From: Planctomycetota bacterium
Lineage (GTDB): Bacteria; Planctomycetota; PUPC01; JACPCR01
Direction: 5' to 3'
Assembly (NCBI GenBank): GCA_030740295.1
Contig: JASLXP010000652.1
Location: 1 to 12,651 of the forward strand
Length of the DNA stretch: 12,651 nt
This document shows positions 7,289 through 12,651 of the stretch, piece by piece. Made by a program: the position numbers and the translations under genes. Under the pieces are notes generated by a model. It saw nothing but the letters and a program-made list of their open reading frames with translations, was not told where the DNA came from and did no database searches. How positions within the stretch are numbered: position 1 is the stretch's first letter; every line of letters starts with the position of its first letter.

Positions 7289-8386
7289 TCACCTGTCTGG
7301 CCGATAAGCTGACAGATCCAGCGAGGGCTGTTCGGACCTCACTAATTCCTTCACCATCAGCCCGGTGACCGGGCCCAACAGTATTCCGTTTCGGTAGTGT
7401 CCGGTAGCCACGATGAAGTTGTCGAGCCCGGGCACGGGGCCCAGTAATGGGCCGCCTTTGCGGGCAGTGTATGGCCGCAAGCCCGCCCACTGCTGAATGA
7501 TGGGCAGTCCCTTAAGCGCCGGGGCAATCTTGAAGGCCGCGGCAAGGACCGAACGGATTCCTTCGGCGGTGACTCGCTTGTCAAGGCCCGCTTCTTCGAC
7601 CGTTGCGCCTAGAAGAATCTTACCGTCCGGCCGCGGTATACAATACATTCCGCCACCTTTGATGATGTGCTTCAGTTTGCCGGGCGGGCCTTCGAGAAGG
7701 GCCATCTGGCCTTTTGACGGGTAGAGCGGCAGGCTCAATCCGACGGTACCAGCAAGAGCCGTCGACCAGGCGCCTGCCGCAAGAATGGTCATGCCTGCAT
7801 GTATTTCTTCATCGGCAGTTCGGACGCCCAGGATCTTGCCTTCACCCGCGATTAATCCCGTGACCCTTGTATGCAGTTTGAATTCCGCCCCCCTCCTTTT
7901 GGCTGCCTCAGCGATAGCTGGTAAGAGTCTTGGATTTCGGACCTGGCAATCGTTCACCTGGAAGCGGGCGGCGATAATTTCGGAAGAAATGCAGGCATCC
8001 ATCTCGGTGGCTTCGGCTGGTGTGAGCCGCTCCCGGGGTAGATCGCATTTCACGTATTCGGCGTCCCACCTCTTTGCTTTGATTTCTTCTTGCTCCGTGA
8101 AAGATAATTCCAATGAGCCCGTGCGTTCGAAGCCCAGGTCGGCGGCAGATTCCTCCTGAAGCTCCTGTACGAACTCGCAGAAATATTCGTAACCGAGCCG
8201 GCGTAGACGAGAGTAAGGCCCTCTGCCCGGATTGGAGTGAGTGGCCACTCCTGCGGAGGCCCAGGAAGCTTCAGTGCCGATTCCGGATGCATCGACCACT
8301 GTGCTTCTGATGCCTGCCTTTGCCAGCTCGAGCGCGGCGGCACAGCCTATGACGCCGGCCCCAATGATGACTGTGTCTGGGGGAAT
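7289..8386 (-). CDS. ThiO-like FAD-dependent glycine/D-amino-acid oxidase (DAO family), non-canonical start
   Basis: FAD-dependent amine oxidase of the DAO family, which oxidises glycine, D-amino acids or N-methyl amino acids to imino acids, usually with H2O2. The frame includes the FAD motif VIIGAGVIG (residues 6-14), a later ILAAGAWS, and the two arginines that bind the substrate carboxylate in glycine oxidase ThiO: GLRP (R304) and ATGHYRNGILLGP (R332). The only ordinary start is GTG at 8299, which would remove the FAD motif and leave 336 residues. The open frame continues upstream to a stop at 8437 with no ATG, GTG or TTG. I place the start at ATT 8386 (MPPDTVIIGAG, 365 residues, normal length); CTG at 8419 is an alternative. 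No Shine-Dalgarno is visible. It may be translated by coupling after the dioxygenase, or be a damaged gene. No thiamine genes are nearby, so a catabolic role is more likely than thiazole synthesis. Confidence 0.82.
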   Translation of the reverse strand: MPPDTVIIGAGVIGCAAALELAKAGIRSTVVDASGIGTEASWASAGVATHSNPGRGPYSRLRRLGYEYFCEFVQELQEESAADLGFERTGSLELSFTEQEEIKAKRWDAEYVKCDLPRERLTPAEATEMDACISSEIIAARFQVNDCQVRNPRLLPAIAEAAKRRGAEFKLHTRVTGLIAGEGKILGVRTADEEIHAGMTILAAGAWSTALAGTVGLSLPLYPSKGQMALLEGPPGKLKHIIKGGGMYCIPRPDGKILLGATVEEAGLDKRVTAEGIRSVLAAAFKIAPALKGLPIIQQWAGLRPYTARKGGPLLGPVPGLDNFIVATGHYRNGILLGPVTGLMVKELVRSEQPSLDLSAYRPDR

Positions 8387-8454
8387 GGTTGATGGTTGTG
8401 GAGCGAAATGCGAGGGCAGGTGGCGCGCGCAATGTTATCAACACTCAGGGACCG

Positions 8455-9303
8455 TCAATAATCGAGCAGATAATGCTTGTCGTCCGGCAGCATCGGCAGG
8501 ATGGACTCACGCAGTTCGGCTGTTGTCCTGTCCTTGAACTCGGTTTTATGATCGGCCGAGCGCGGCGCGTATTCGTATGTGACCAGGGTCCGATTGATAC
8601 CGCTGCGATTTGGGGCGATGCGGTGCCAGAGGAAGCCTCCCCAGGCCAGGCCGCCGCCCGCGGGGGCTACGGCCCATGTTCCTTTATCGGGGTCATGGCC
8701 TACTTCATCAATCATCGCCTGGATACCGTCCTGAATATTGCCGGGCTCCCAACGATCGCCATCGGGGTAACCGGCACGAATGTTTTCTCGCTGCTTTTCA
8801 CAGCCGCCAAGCAGAGCCTGGGTCACCCCTTCGTCCCGGGTGCAGTCATTGAAATACATCCAGACATTACAGTGGGTCAGCGGGTCAATATTGGGCGCTC
8901 CATCAAGATGCCAGCCATCCCATGACCAGTCACAGTAATCCCACCGGGCATAAAGTCTCTGCCGGTGCATGTAGCCATCAACATAAACGAGCTCATCTAC
9001 CGGGGTATGCAAAGCTGCCGACGCGATTCTCAGGATGTACTCATTGGCAATGAGCTTCGCCAGGGCCGGTTCATGGCAATAAGATTCAATCTTCATAGAG
9101 GGATGGCCGGGGACACCATCGCCTGCGCGCTGCTCCTCTGCAAGGGGATTCGCCTCCCAGACACGGGCATAGGCAAACCGGCCTTCAATGATTTCATCGT
9201 CGGTCAAGATTTTTCCGAAGGTGTAGAAGTTTTCCCGGTCAATAAAGTCAACCTGTTGCTGGGTAATCTCTGTTGGGTAATCCCCGATTATCGTTTCAAT
9301 CAT
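8455..9303 (-). CDS. Phytanoyl-CoA dioxygenase (PhyH) family Fe(II)/2-oxoglutarate oxygenase
   Basis: Predicted non-haem Fe(II)/2-oxoglutarate-dependent oxygenase of 282 residues. The iron-binding facial triad is visible as H132-x-D134 (WHLDGAPN) and H227 (FLWHRIAPNRSG), and R238 (INRTLVTYEY) is placed to hold 2-oxoglutarate. The core VWMYFNDCTRDEGVTQ is typical of PhyH proteins. Such proteins in bacteria hydroxylate many small molecules; the substrate here is unknown. I chose ATG at 9303 because AAGGA lies 8 nt upstream and a promoter lies just beyond; a longer frame to TTG 9375 would place the first codons in the -35 box. It follows the Gfo/Idh/MocA gene by 113 bp and precedes the FAD oxidase by 68 bp, so dioxygenase and oxidase probably share a transcript under the promoter and operator at 9331-9375. 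Confidence 0.9.
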   Translation of the reverse strand: MIETIIGDYPTEITQQQVDFIDRENFYTFGKILTDDEIIEGRFAYARVWEANPLAEEQRAGDGVPGHPSMKIESYCHEPALAKLIANEYILRIASAALHTPVDELVYVDGYMHRQRLYARWDYCDWSWDGWHLDGAPNIDPLTHCNVWMYFNDCTRDEGVTQALLGGCEKQRENIRAGYPDGDRWEPGNIQDGIQAMIDEVGHDPDKGTWAVAPAGGGLAWGGFLWHRIAPNRSGINRTLVTYEYAPRSADHKTEFKDRTTAELRESILPMLPDDKHYLLDY

Positions 9304-9310
9304 TTTCCAT

Positions 9311-9316
9311 TTCCTT
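9311..9316 (-). promoter_or_regulatory. Ribosome binding site of the PhyH gene
   Basis: AAGGAA on the minus strand. Its AAGGA core ends 8 nt before ATG 9303, which decides that start over the TTG at 9375. Confidence 0.65.
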
Positions 9317-9330
9317 AAGTGAGTAGGTAG

Positions 9331-9355
9331 CTTGACAATGTTAAACATTATCAAG
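9331..9355. promoter_or_regulatory. 25-bp near-perfect palindrome, likely operator (Fur-box-like)
   Basis: Two 12-bp arms (9331-9342 and 9344-9355) pair around a single centre base (9343) with one mismatch (9336 against 9350). The inner 19 bp (9334-9352) agree with the E. coli Fur box consensus GATAATGATAATCATTATC at 16 of 19 positions. The site overlaps the -10 box of the dioxygenase promoter, a classical repressor position. The actual regulator could be Fur-like or an unrelated repressor with a similar palindrome. Confidence 0.65.
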
Positions 9356-9375
9356 GTAGATACAACGCATTTCAA
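9347..9375 (-). promoter_or_regulatory. sigma70-type promoter of the PhyH-FAD oxidase unit
   Basis: On the minus strand, TTGAAA (9375-9370) and GATAAT (9352-9347) are separated by exactly 17 bp, each a 5 of 6 match to the sigma70 consensus. It lies in the 113-bp spacer between the Gfo/Idh/MocA stop and the dioxygenase start, so the dioxygenase and oxidase can be transcribed independently of the upstream gene. Confidence 0.6.
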
Positions 9376-9416
9376 ATCCGCCTCGGAAGCATTCGGATCT
9401 CTTGTTTGAGTCAGAC

Positions 9417-10595
9417 CTATTGCTCCTCTGTATTGTCCGGCATTTGGCCTTTCTGCCGGGCTTTCCCTGGTCTGAAATCCGGCACCGCCAGCGGTTGGCT
9501 GCCGCCAGCAATCGATTCTGCAGCGAGGATGGCGGGGGCGGCCGTGTCCATGGCTTTGTAGACATCGAATTCGAGAGGCCTGTCGCTGATGACCGCGTCC
9601 CGGAAGGATGCGTGGACGTAATAGTCCATATCATTGTGACCGCTGCCTCGGGCTTCTTCCGGTGCGTCCGGTCGCTGAAAACCCCAGTCCACTTCAACCT
9701 TGTCCCCCTCTGAATCGTCGAACCACACTTTTGGCTTATCACCGCCTGAGCGACGCCATTCGACTGCGCCTTTAGTGCCAATGATCTGCTGCCAGTGGCA
9801 ATCGTGGTGCGGATGCGGCTGAGCGAAGCTGGCGGCCATCCTCATGATTGCCCCCTTTTCGGTCTTCATCATCGCGGCCTGCATATCGGGCATAACCAAT
9901 TCCGGGTGGGCTTTGCTGGGAGAATCGGTACTCATTCCAACGACCTGCGTGACCCGGTCGTCAGTCACTCGCAGCACGGGGCTCAGATCGTGGGGGAGGT
10001 AATGGATGGGAGCCATGTGATAGACCCAGGTGGGTTCCGCTGCCGGGCGCTCGGACACCGCATGGGAATCTACGAATTCGCCCGTGTCCGGATCCTGGAA
10101 TGACTTGCCAATGTAGTAATGAAAGTACTGCCCTTCACAGTAAGTGATGTCGCCAAGTCTCCCGTCCGCGACCAGCTTTCTCCATTCCTGAACATATCCG
10201 GCAAACCGGCACTGCTCCGCGAGCTGATATACTTTCCCGGAACGCTCCTGGGCAACCACAATCCGCCAGCAGTCTTCGAGGCGGTGCGCTGCAGGCACTT
10301 CGCTGTTAACGTGTTTGCCGGCTTCGAGCGCCTGAGCGGCCAGTTCCCCTTGCTCCTCGCAGCGAACAGTGAGGGCAACGGCATCGATGTTCGGGTCGGC
10401 CAGAACATCCTCGTAATTCGTGTAAGCCTTCACTTCTTCCGGTCGCTCGCACCTGGCAAGCGCGCCCTCATGAAGCGCCTGGATAGGATCGCAGACTGAC
10501 ACGACCCGGTAGCCCTTCAGCTTATGCAGCATCGGAATCCAGGACATAGTCCCTCTCGATCCCAGGCCGACCACGGCAATTCGAATGTCTTCCAT
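9417..10595 (-). CDS. Gfo/Idh/MocA family protein with GH109-type EVPAA motif
   Basis: NAD(P)-binding Rossmann protein of 392 residues of the Gfo/Idh/MocA superfamily. The dinucleotide motif VVGLGSRG is at 8-15, and CDPIQ (35-39) ends beta-2. Ordinary sugar dehydrogenases of this family carry a catalytic lysine in EKP; here the motif is EVPAA (99-103). This, the following HRLEDCWRIV, and later stretches (GDITYCEGQYFH at 149-160; HYLPHDLSPVL at 198-208; MQAAMMKTEKGAIM) resemble the GH109 NAD+-dependent alpha-N-acetylgalactosaminidases, as I recall that family. There is no signal peptide, whereas many GH109 enzymes are exported, so an intracellular glycosidase or isomerase-like role is possible. 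The start is ATG at 10595, supported by GGAGG at 10609-10605 with 9-nt spacing; an upstream TTG at 10655 would lie inside repeat DNA. Superfamily is certain; the GH109 link is inference. Confidence 0.92.
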   Translation of the reverse strand: MEDIRIAVVGLGSRGTMSWIPMLHKLKGYRVVSVCDPIQALHEGALARCERPEEVKAYTNYEDVLADPNIDAVALTVRCEEQGELAAQALEAGKHVNSEVPAAHRLEDCWRIVVAQERSGKVYQLAEQCRFAGYVQEWRKLVADGRLGDITYCEGQYFHYYIGKSFQDPDTGEFVDSHAVSERPAAEPTWVYHMAPIHYLPHDLSPVLRVTDDRVTQVVGMSTDSPSKAHPELVMPDMQAAMMKTEKGAIMRMAASFAQPHPHHDCHWQQIIGTKGAVEWRRSGGDKPKVWFDDSEGDKVEVDWGFQRPDAPEEARGSGHNDMDYYVHASFRDAVISDRPLEFDVYKAMDTAAPAILAAESIAGGSQPLAVPDFRPGKARQKGQMPDNTEEQ

Positions 10596-10604
10596 TTGTA
10601 GGAA

Positions 10605-10609
10605 CCTCC
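10605..10609 (-). promoter_or_regulatory. Ribosome binding site of the Gfo/Idh/MocA gene
   Basis: GGAGG on the minus strand, 9 nt before ATG 10595. It is the strongest Shine-Dalgarno in the window and fixes the start of this gene. Confidence 0.75.
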
Positions 10610-10620
10610 AAGACTGGTTA

Positions 10621-10654
10621 CAGGATGTGGATGCAGGACACTCGATACTCGTCA
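10621..10654 (-). repeat. Degenerate CATCNAG heptamer array (left, inverted copy)
   Basis: On the plus strand the units read CAGGATG, TGGATG (one base short), CAGGACA, CTCGATA and CTCGTCA, which is CATCNAG on the minus strand. It lies 26 bp upstream of the Gfo/Idh/MocA start, at the far end of the divergent spacer from its partner array. Weaker than the right-hand copy. Confidence 0.5.
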
Positions 10655-10700
10655 CCGGTACCCTTCAAGCAGTGCCCGCAAGCGGTCCGTTGCACATCGA

Positions 10701-10770
10701 CATCGAGCAGCAAGTATCGGGCATCGGACCTGCAGTTTCCAGCATCCTCTAACGAGCATCCAGCATGAAC
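10701..10770 (+). repeat. Degenerate CATCNAG heptamer array containing a start codon
   Basis: Ten 7-bp units run without gaps from 10701: CATCGAG, CAGCAAG, TATCGGG, CATCGGA, CCTGCAG, TTTCCAG, CATCCTC, TAACGAG, CATCCAG, CATGAAC. Most match CATCNAG at five or more positions. The last unit holds the ATG start (10765-10767) of the deacetylase fusion gene, one base away from the consensus ATC. No Shine-Dalgarno precedes that start; the array occupies its place. Confidence 0.65.
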
Positions 10771-12468
10771 TGCCGAAACATCCTCCTCATCCGCTCCGAT
10801 CAATCGGAAAACGTTTATGGGCGTTTCACACTTGAAATCCTGAAGGCCGAAGGGCTGATGGGTTTCGAAGTGGTGGATCTGGCCAGGCATCCGCTCCCGC
10901 AATTCCGCCCGGGCGACCTCGTGCTCCTGTCCCGCTGTTTCCTCAGAAAAGCGGAGCTGGAGACAGTTCTTGCCGCGGTGGAAAACGGCGCGGGAGCTGT
11001 CGTCCTGCAGCCGCAGCAGAGGCTGATGGAGGCACTCGGAGCCCAGCCGATGCTGCGCGTCGTTCATCCGGCATTCGTTGGAATCGCCCAGAGCTATCCG
11101 GGGCCCGGAGAACCGCTCCAGGCCCATGTGCCCGTTCAGGCACATGATCTGGGCGCATCCGAACATCAATGGGAACAGATCGCCGAAACGTTCACATCGG
11201 ATTGGGCGAAAACCGGTGTGCCCGCGGTTGCACGGGCCAGGATCGGCAAGGGGCAGCTTGCATGCTTTTTCTACGACCTGCCGGAAGCGGTGGCACGCAT
11301 CCGTTTCGGAAATCCGGATCTCGCCTCTTATACCACTTCAGAAACCTGGGCCTGGGTGCATCCGTGTGACATGTACCATGACCACGTGGATGACCGTCTC
11401 ATGCACCTGCCACAGGCCGATTACCACGGGCAACTGCTCGCCCGCGTCCTTACTGACGCCGCGCCCTTTCCACTACCCCGGCTCTGGTACTATCCGGAAT
11501 CGCAACAACGAACCGTGGCCGTTTTCCAGAGCGACGGTGACCACTCCGAGCCGCAACAGTTCGAGGAACTGGCCTCGAGTTTGGAGGCGAGGGACGCAAC
11601 CGCGACCTTTTACCTGATGAAGACGACGAAATTGGACGAAGAGATGGTCGCAGATTTCAAGTCCCGCGGGCACACCTTTGGACCTCACGTCAATCCGAGA
11701 TCGGTAGGAGAGGAAATGGTATTTGCTTTTCCGGAAGCCATGGAAGACGAGTGCCGCGCCTTCGAGCAACGCTTCGGAGAACGCACACCGACACTGCAGT
11801 GCCACTGCGGGCCGTGGCACGGCAGAATGGATCTGCTTCCTCTGCATCTTCAGTACGGTTATCGACTCCTGTTCGCCCACATTCCAGGACCGATGCATTT
11901 CTGGAACCGTTACATGTGCGGCACGGGCCGGCCAATGAAATTCTTCGATGATGACGGGACACTTCACGACTGCTGGCAGCAGCCGCTTACATTCTACGAC
12001 GACGCCACGCTTGTGGATAAGATTTCAAACCAACTGGATGAGATCTGCCAGGACTTCGAAACGGTCCTCAAACCTGCGATTGACACCAACCACACTGCCG
12101 TTGCCTTGCTGTCGCATCCGGTCAGCTACTCCACCTACAGCAGGCCGTTCATGGACAAGTGCTTTGACCGTTTTGTGGAAGAGGGAGTCCCCATCATGAA
12201 TGCTGACGAATGGCTGAACTTCATCGACCGACGCGATGCAGTGCGCGTGAATCTCGAAGCCGGCGAAGATGGAAAGCCGGCAGTTACGGTATCGGGACTG
12301 CACGGCCGGCTTCCGTTGATGATCCCAACAGATGGCATCGGTGACCAAAACTCGGCTCTGGTGAATGGCAGGCAAGTTGATGGCGTAAAGCAGAGCCGGC
12401 TGGGATGCAATTACCTCTTCATCCCGCTGGAAGGCAACGGGTCTGAGATGCTGGTTACACTGGAATGA
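10765..12468 (+). CDS. Glutamine-amidotransferase-like / polysaccharide-deacetylase-like fusion protein
   Basis: Protein of 567 residues that I recognise only by domain. Residues 1-230 (NILLIRSD..., then GDLVLLSRCFLRKAELETVLAAVENGAGAVVL) resemble the class I glutamine-amidotransferase/ThuA-like fold, without an obvious catalytic cysteine. Residues 248-480 look like a NodB polysaccharide deacetylase barrel: TVAVFQSDGDH at 250-260 corresponds to the TFDDG motif, RGHTFGPHVNP at 301-311 to the GHEIGxH motif, and LLSHPVSY at 449-456 to the final histidine motif. The second metal histidine of the usual H-[ST]-x-x-H is replaced (H308 VNP R312), so catalysis may be altered. Residues 490-567 are probably a small beta domain. 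There is no signal peptide. The start at ATG 10765 is the only plausible one. It is divergent from the Gfo/Idh/MocA gene (169-bp spacer). A role in removing acetyl groups from amino sugars is conceivable, not shown. Confidence 0.85.
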   Translation: MNCRNILLIRSDQSENVYGRFTLEILKAEGLMGFEVVDLARHPLPQFRPGDLVLLSRCFLRKAELETVLAAVENGAGAVVLQPQQRLMEALGAQPMLRVVHPAFVGIAQSYPGPGEPLQAHVPVQAHDLGASEHQWEQIAETFTSDWAKTGVPAVARARIGKGQLACFFYDLPEAVARIRFGNPDLASYTTSETWAWVHPCDMYHDHVDDRLMHLPQADYHGQLLARVLTDAAPFPLPRLWYYPESQQRTVAVFQSDGDHSEPQQFEELASSLEARDATATFYLMKTTKLDEEMVADFKSRGHTFGPHVNPRSVGEEMVFAFPEAMEDECRAFEQRFGERTPTLQCHCGPWHGRMDLLPLHLQYGYRLLFAHIPGPMHFWNRYMCGTGRPMKFFDDDGTLHDCWQQPLTFYDDATLVDKISNQLDEICQDFETVLKPAIDTNHTAVALLSHPVSYSTYSRPFMDKCFDRFVEEGVPIMNADEWLNFIDRRDAVRVNLEAGEDGKPAVTVSGLHGRLPLMIPTDGIGDQNSALVNGRQVDGVKQSRLGCNYLFIPLEGNGSEMLVTLE

Positions 12469-12508
12469 TGGAAGGTGGCAATGTGGAAGATTGGAATGGT
12501 GGCATCCT
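12461..12508 (+). repeat. TGGAA-type 7-8-bp array overlapping a stop codon
   Basis: Units read TGGAATGA, TGGAAGG, TGGCAATG, TGGAAGAT, TGGAATGG and TGGCATCC. The TGA stop (12466-12468) of the deacetylase fusion gene lies in the first unit, so here too a short-period array begins at the very end of a coding sequence. Period varies between 7 and 8. Confidence 0.65.
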
Positions 12509-12547
12509 TCTTAGTCCCCCAAGACGGAGTCGTTTGGGCGGATTTCA

Positions 12548-12629
12548 GGGGCGAAGCCCCGGCCGTTTGCCTAGCCCAGCCCAACGGGCTGGGTGAATGG
12601 TACAAAGATCTGAAAAGGGGCAACGCCCC
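12548..12629. repeat. Cluster of three GC hairpins with 3-nt loops
   Basis: GGGGC-GAA-GCCCC (12548-12560), CCCAGCCC-AAC-GGGCTGGG (12575-12593, perfect 8-bp stem) and GGGGC-AAC-GCCCC (12617-12629) follow each other. No U-rich run follows any of them, so ordinary intrinsic termination is unlikely. They look like an interspersed palindromic element of the REP/BIME kind that continues past the window end. Confidence 0.7.
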
Positions 12630-12651
12630 GGCATTTATAGGGGCAGATGAC

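Noticed and set aside
8455..9375. Longer PhyH frame starting at TTG 9375
   Set aside because: The extra 24 residues lie in the promoter and palindrome; ATG 9303 has a ribosome binding site and a family-like N-terminus.
9417..10655. Longer Gfo/Idh/MocA frame starting at TTG 10655
   Set aside because: The extra residues come from the heptamer array; GGAGG fixes ATG 10595 just before the Rossmann motif.
10690..10718. sigma70 promoter for the deacetylase fusion gene (TTGCAC then AGTATC)
   Set aside because: The -10 matches poorly and falls inside the heptamer array, so it cannot be supported.
12411..12623. 70-residue minus-strand frame
   Set aside because: It spans the gene end, array and hairpins on the opposite strand and has no recognisable domain.
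12548..12629. Intrinsic terminator of the deacetylase fusion gene
   Set aside because: None of the hairpins is followed by a T-rich run, and there are three in succession at some distance from the stop.
12496..12651. Frame open from ATG 12496 to the window edge (52 codons)
   Set aside because: It is composed of the array and the GC hairpins, has no ribosome binding site, and its end is not visible; a repeat by-product is more likely.

Overview
The window looks like chromosomal DNA from a free-living bacterium of middling GC content, at roughly 54% by eye. The gene mix is a MoxR/DUF58/BatA-type vWA set, a DUF6807 protein, a phytanoyl-CoA dioxygenase-like protein, a Gfo/Idh/MocA protein with a GH109-type motif and an unusual polysaccharide deacetylase fusion. 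Together with the degenerate heptamer arrays between genes, this suggests the PVC superphylum (Verrucomicrobiota, Lentisphaerota/Kiritimatiellota, Planctomycetota) or a similar lineage such as Hydrogenedentota. That placement is inference from gene content; no rRNA or tRNA is visible.

Left half (1-6106, all on the minus strand, so read right to left): a zinc-dependent MDR alcohol dehydrogenase (5090-6106), a MoxR AAA+ ATPase (4061-5071), a DUF58 protein (3132-4052), a BatA-type membrane vWA protein with a glutamine-amidotransferase-like segment (948-3068), then the N-terminal 227 residues of a ClC chloride channel/transporter running off the left edge (1-681). The first four are tightly packed (gaps of 18, 8 and 63 bp) and probably form one operon. 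The MoxR, DUF58 and vWA proteins should act together as a chaperone-like or envelope-stress module.

Right half (6406-12468): a DUF6807 protein on the plus strand (6406-7272) converges on a minus-strand set that reads, in transcription order, Gfo/Idh/MocA protein (9417-10595), PhyH-type Fe(II)/2-oxoglutarate dioxygenase (8455-9303) and ThiO-like FAD amine oxidase (7289-8386). A GATase-like/polysaccharide-deacetylase fusion (10765-12468, plus) is divergent from the Gfo/Idh/MocA gene. Together they look like a small catabolic set for glycans or amino-sugar-like compounds. The dioxygenase gene has a good sigma70-type promoter whose -10 box lies inside a 25-bp near-perfect palindrome that matches the E. 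coli Fur box at 16 of 19 positions.

Between genes there is an unusual amount of short periodic repeat. A GTAATNN heptamer family occupies 688-765, 920-954 and 3073-3100; a CATCNAG heptamer family occupies 10621-10654 and 10701-10770; a TGGAA-type 7-8-mer array lies at 12461-12508, followed by three hairpins with 3-nt loops (12548-12629). The arrays run right into gene ends: one supplies a stop codon, one contains a stop in its first unit, and one contains a start codon in its last unit. The two longest array-bearing spacers each carry inverted copies of one heptamer family at their two ends. This is the most unusual feature of the window. No IS element, CRISPR array, tRNA or rRNA was recognised.
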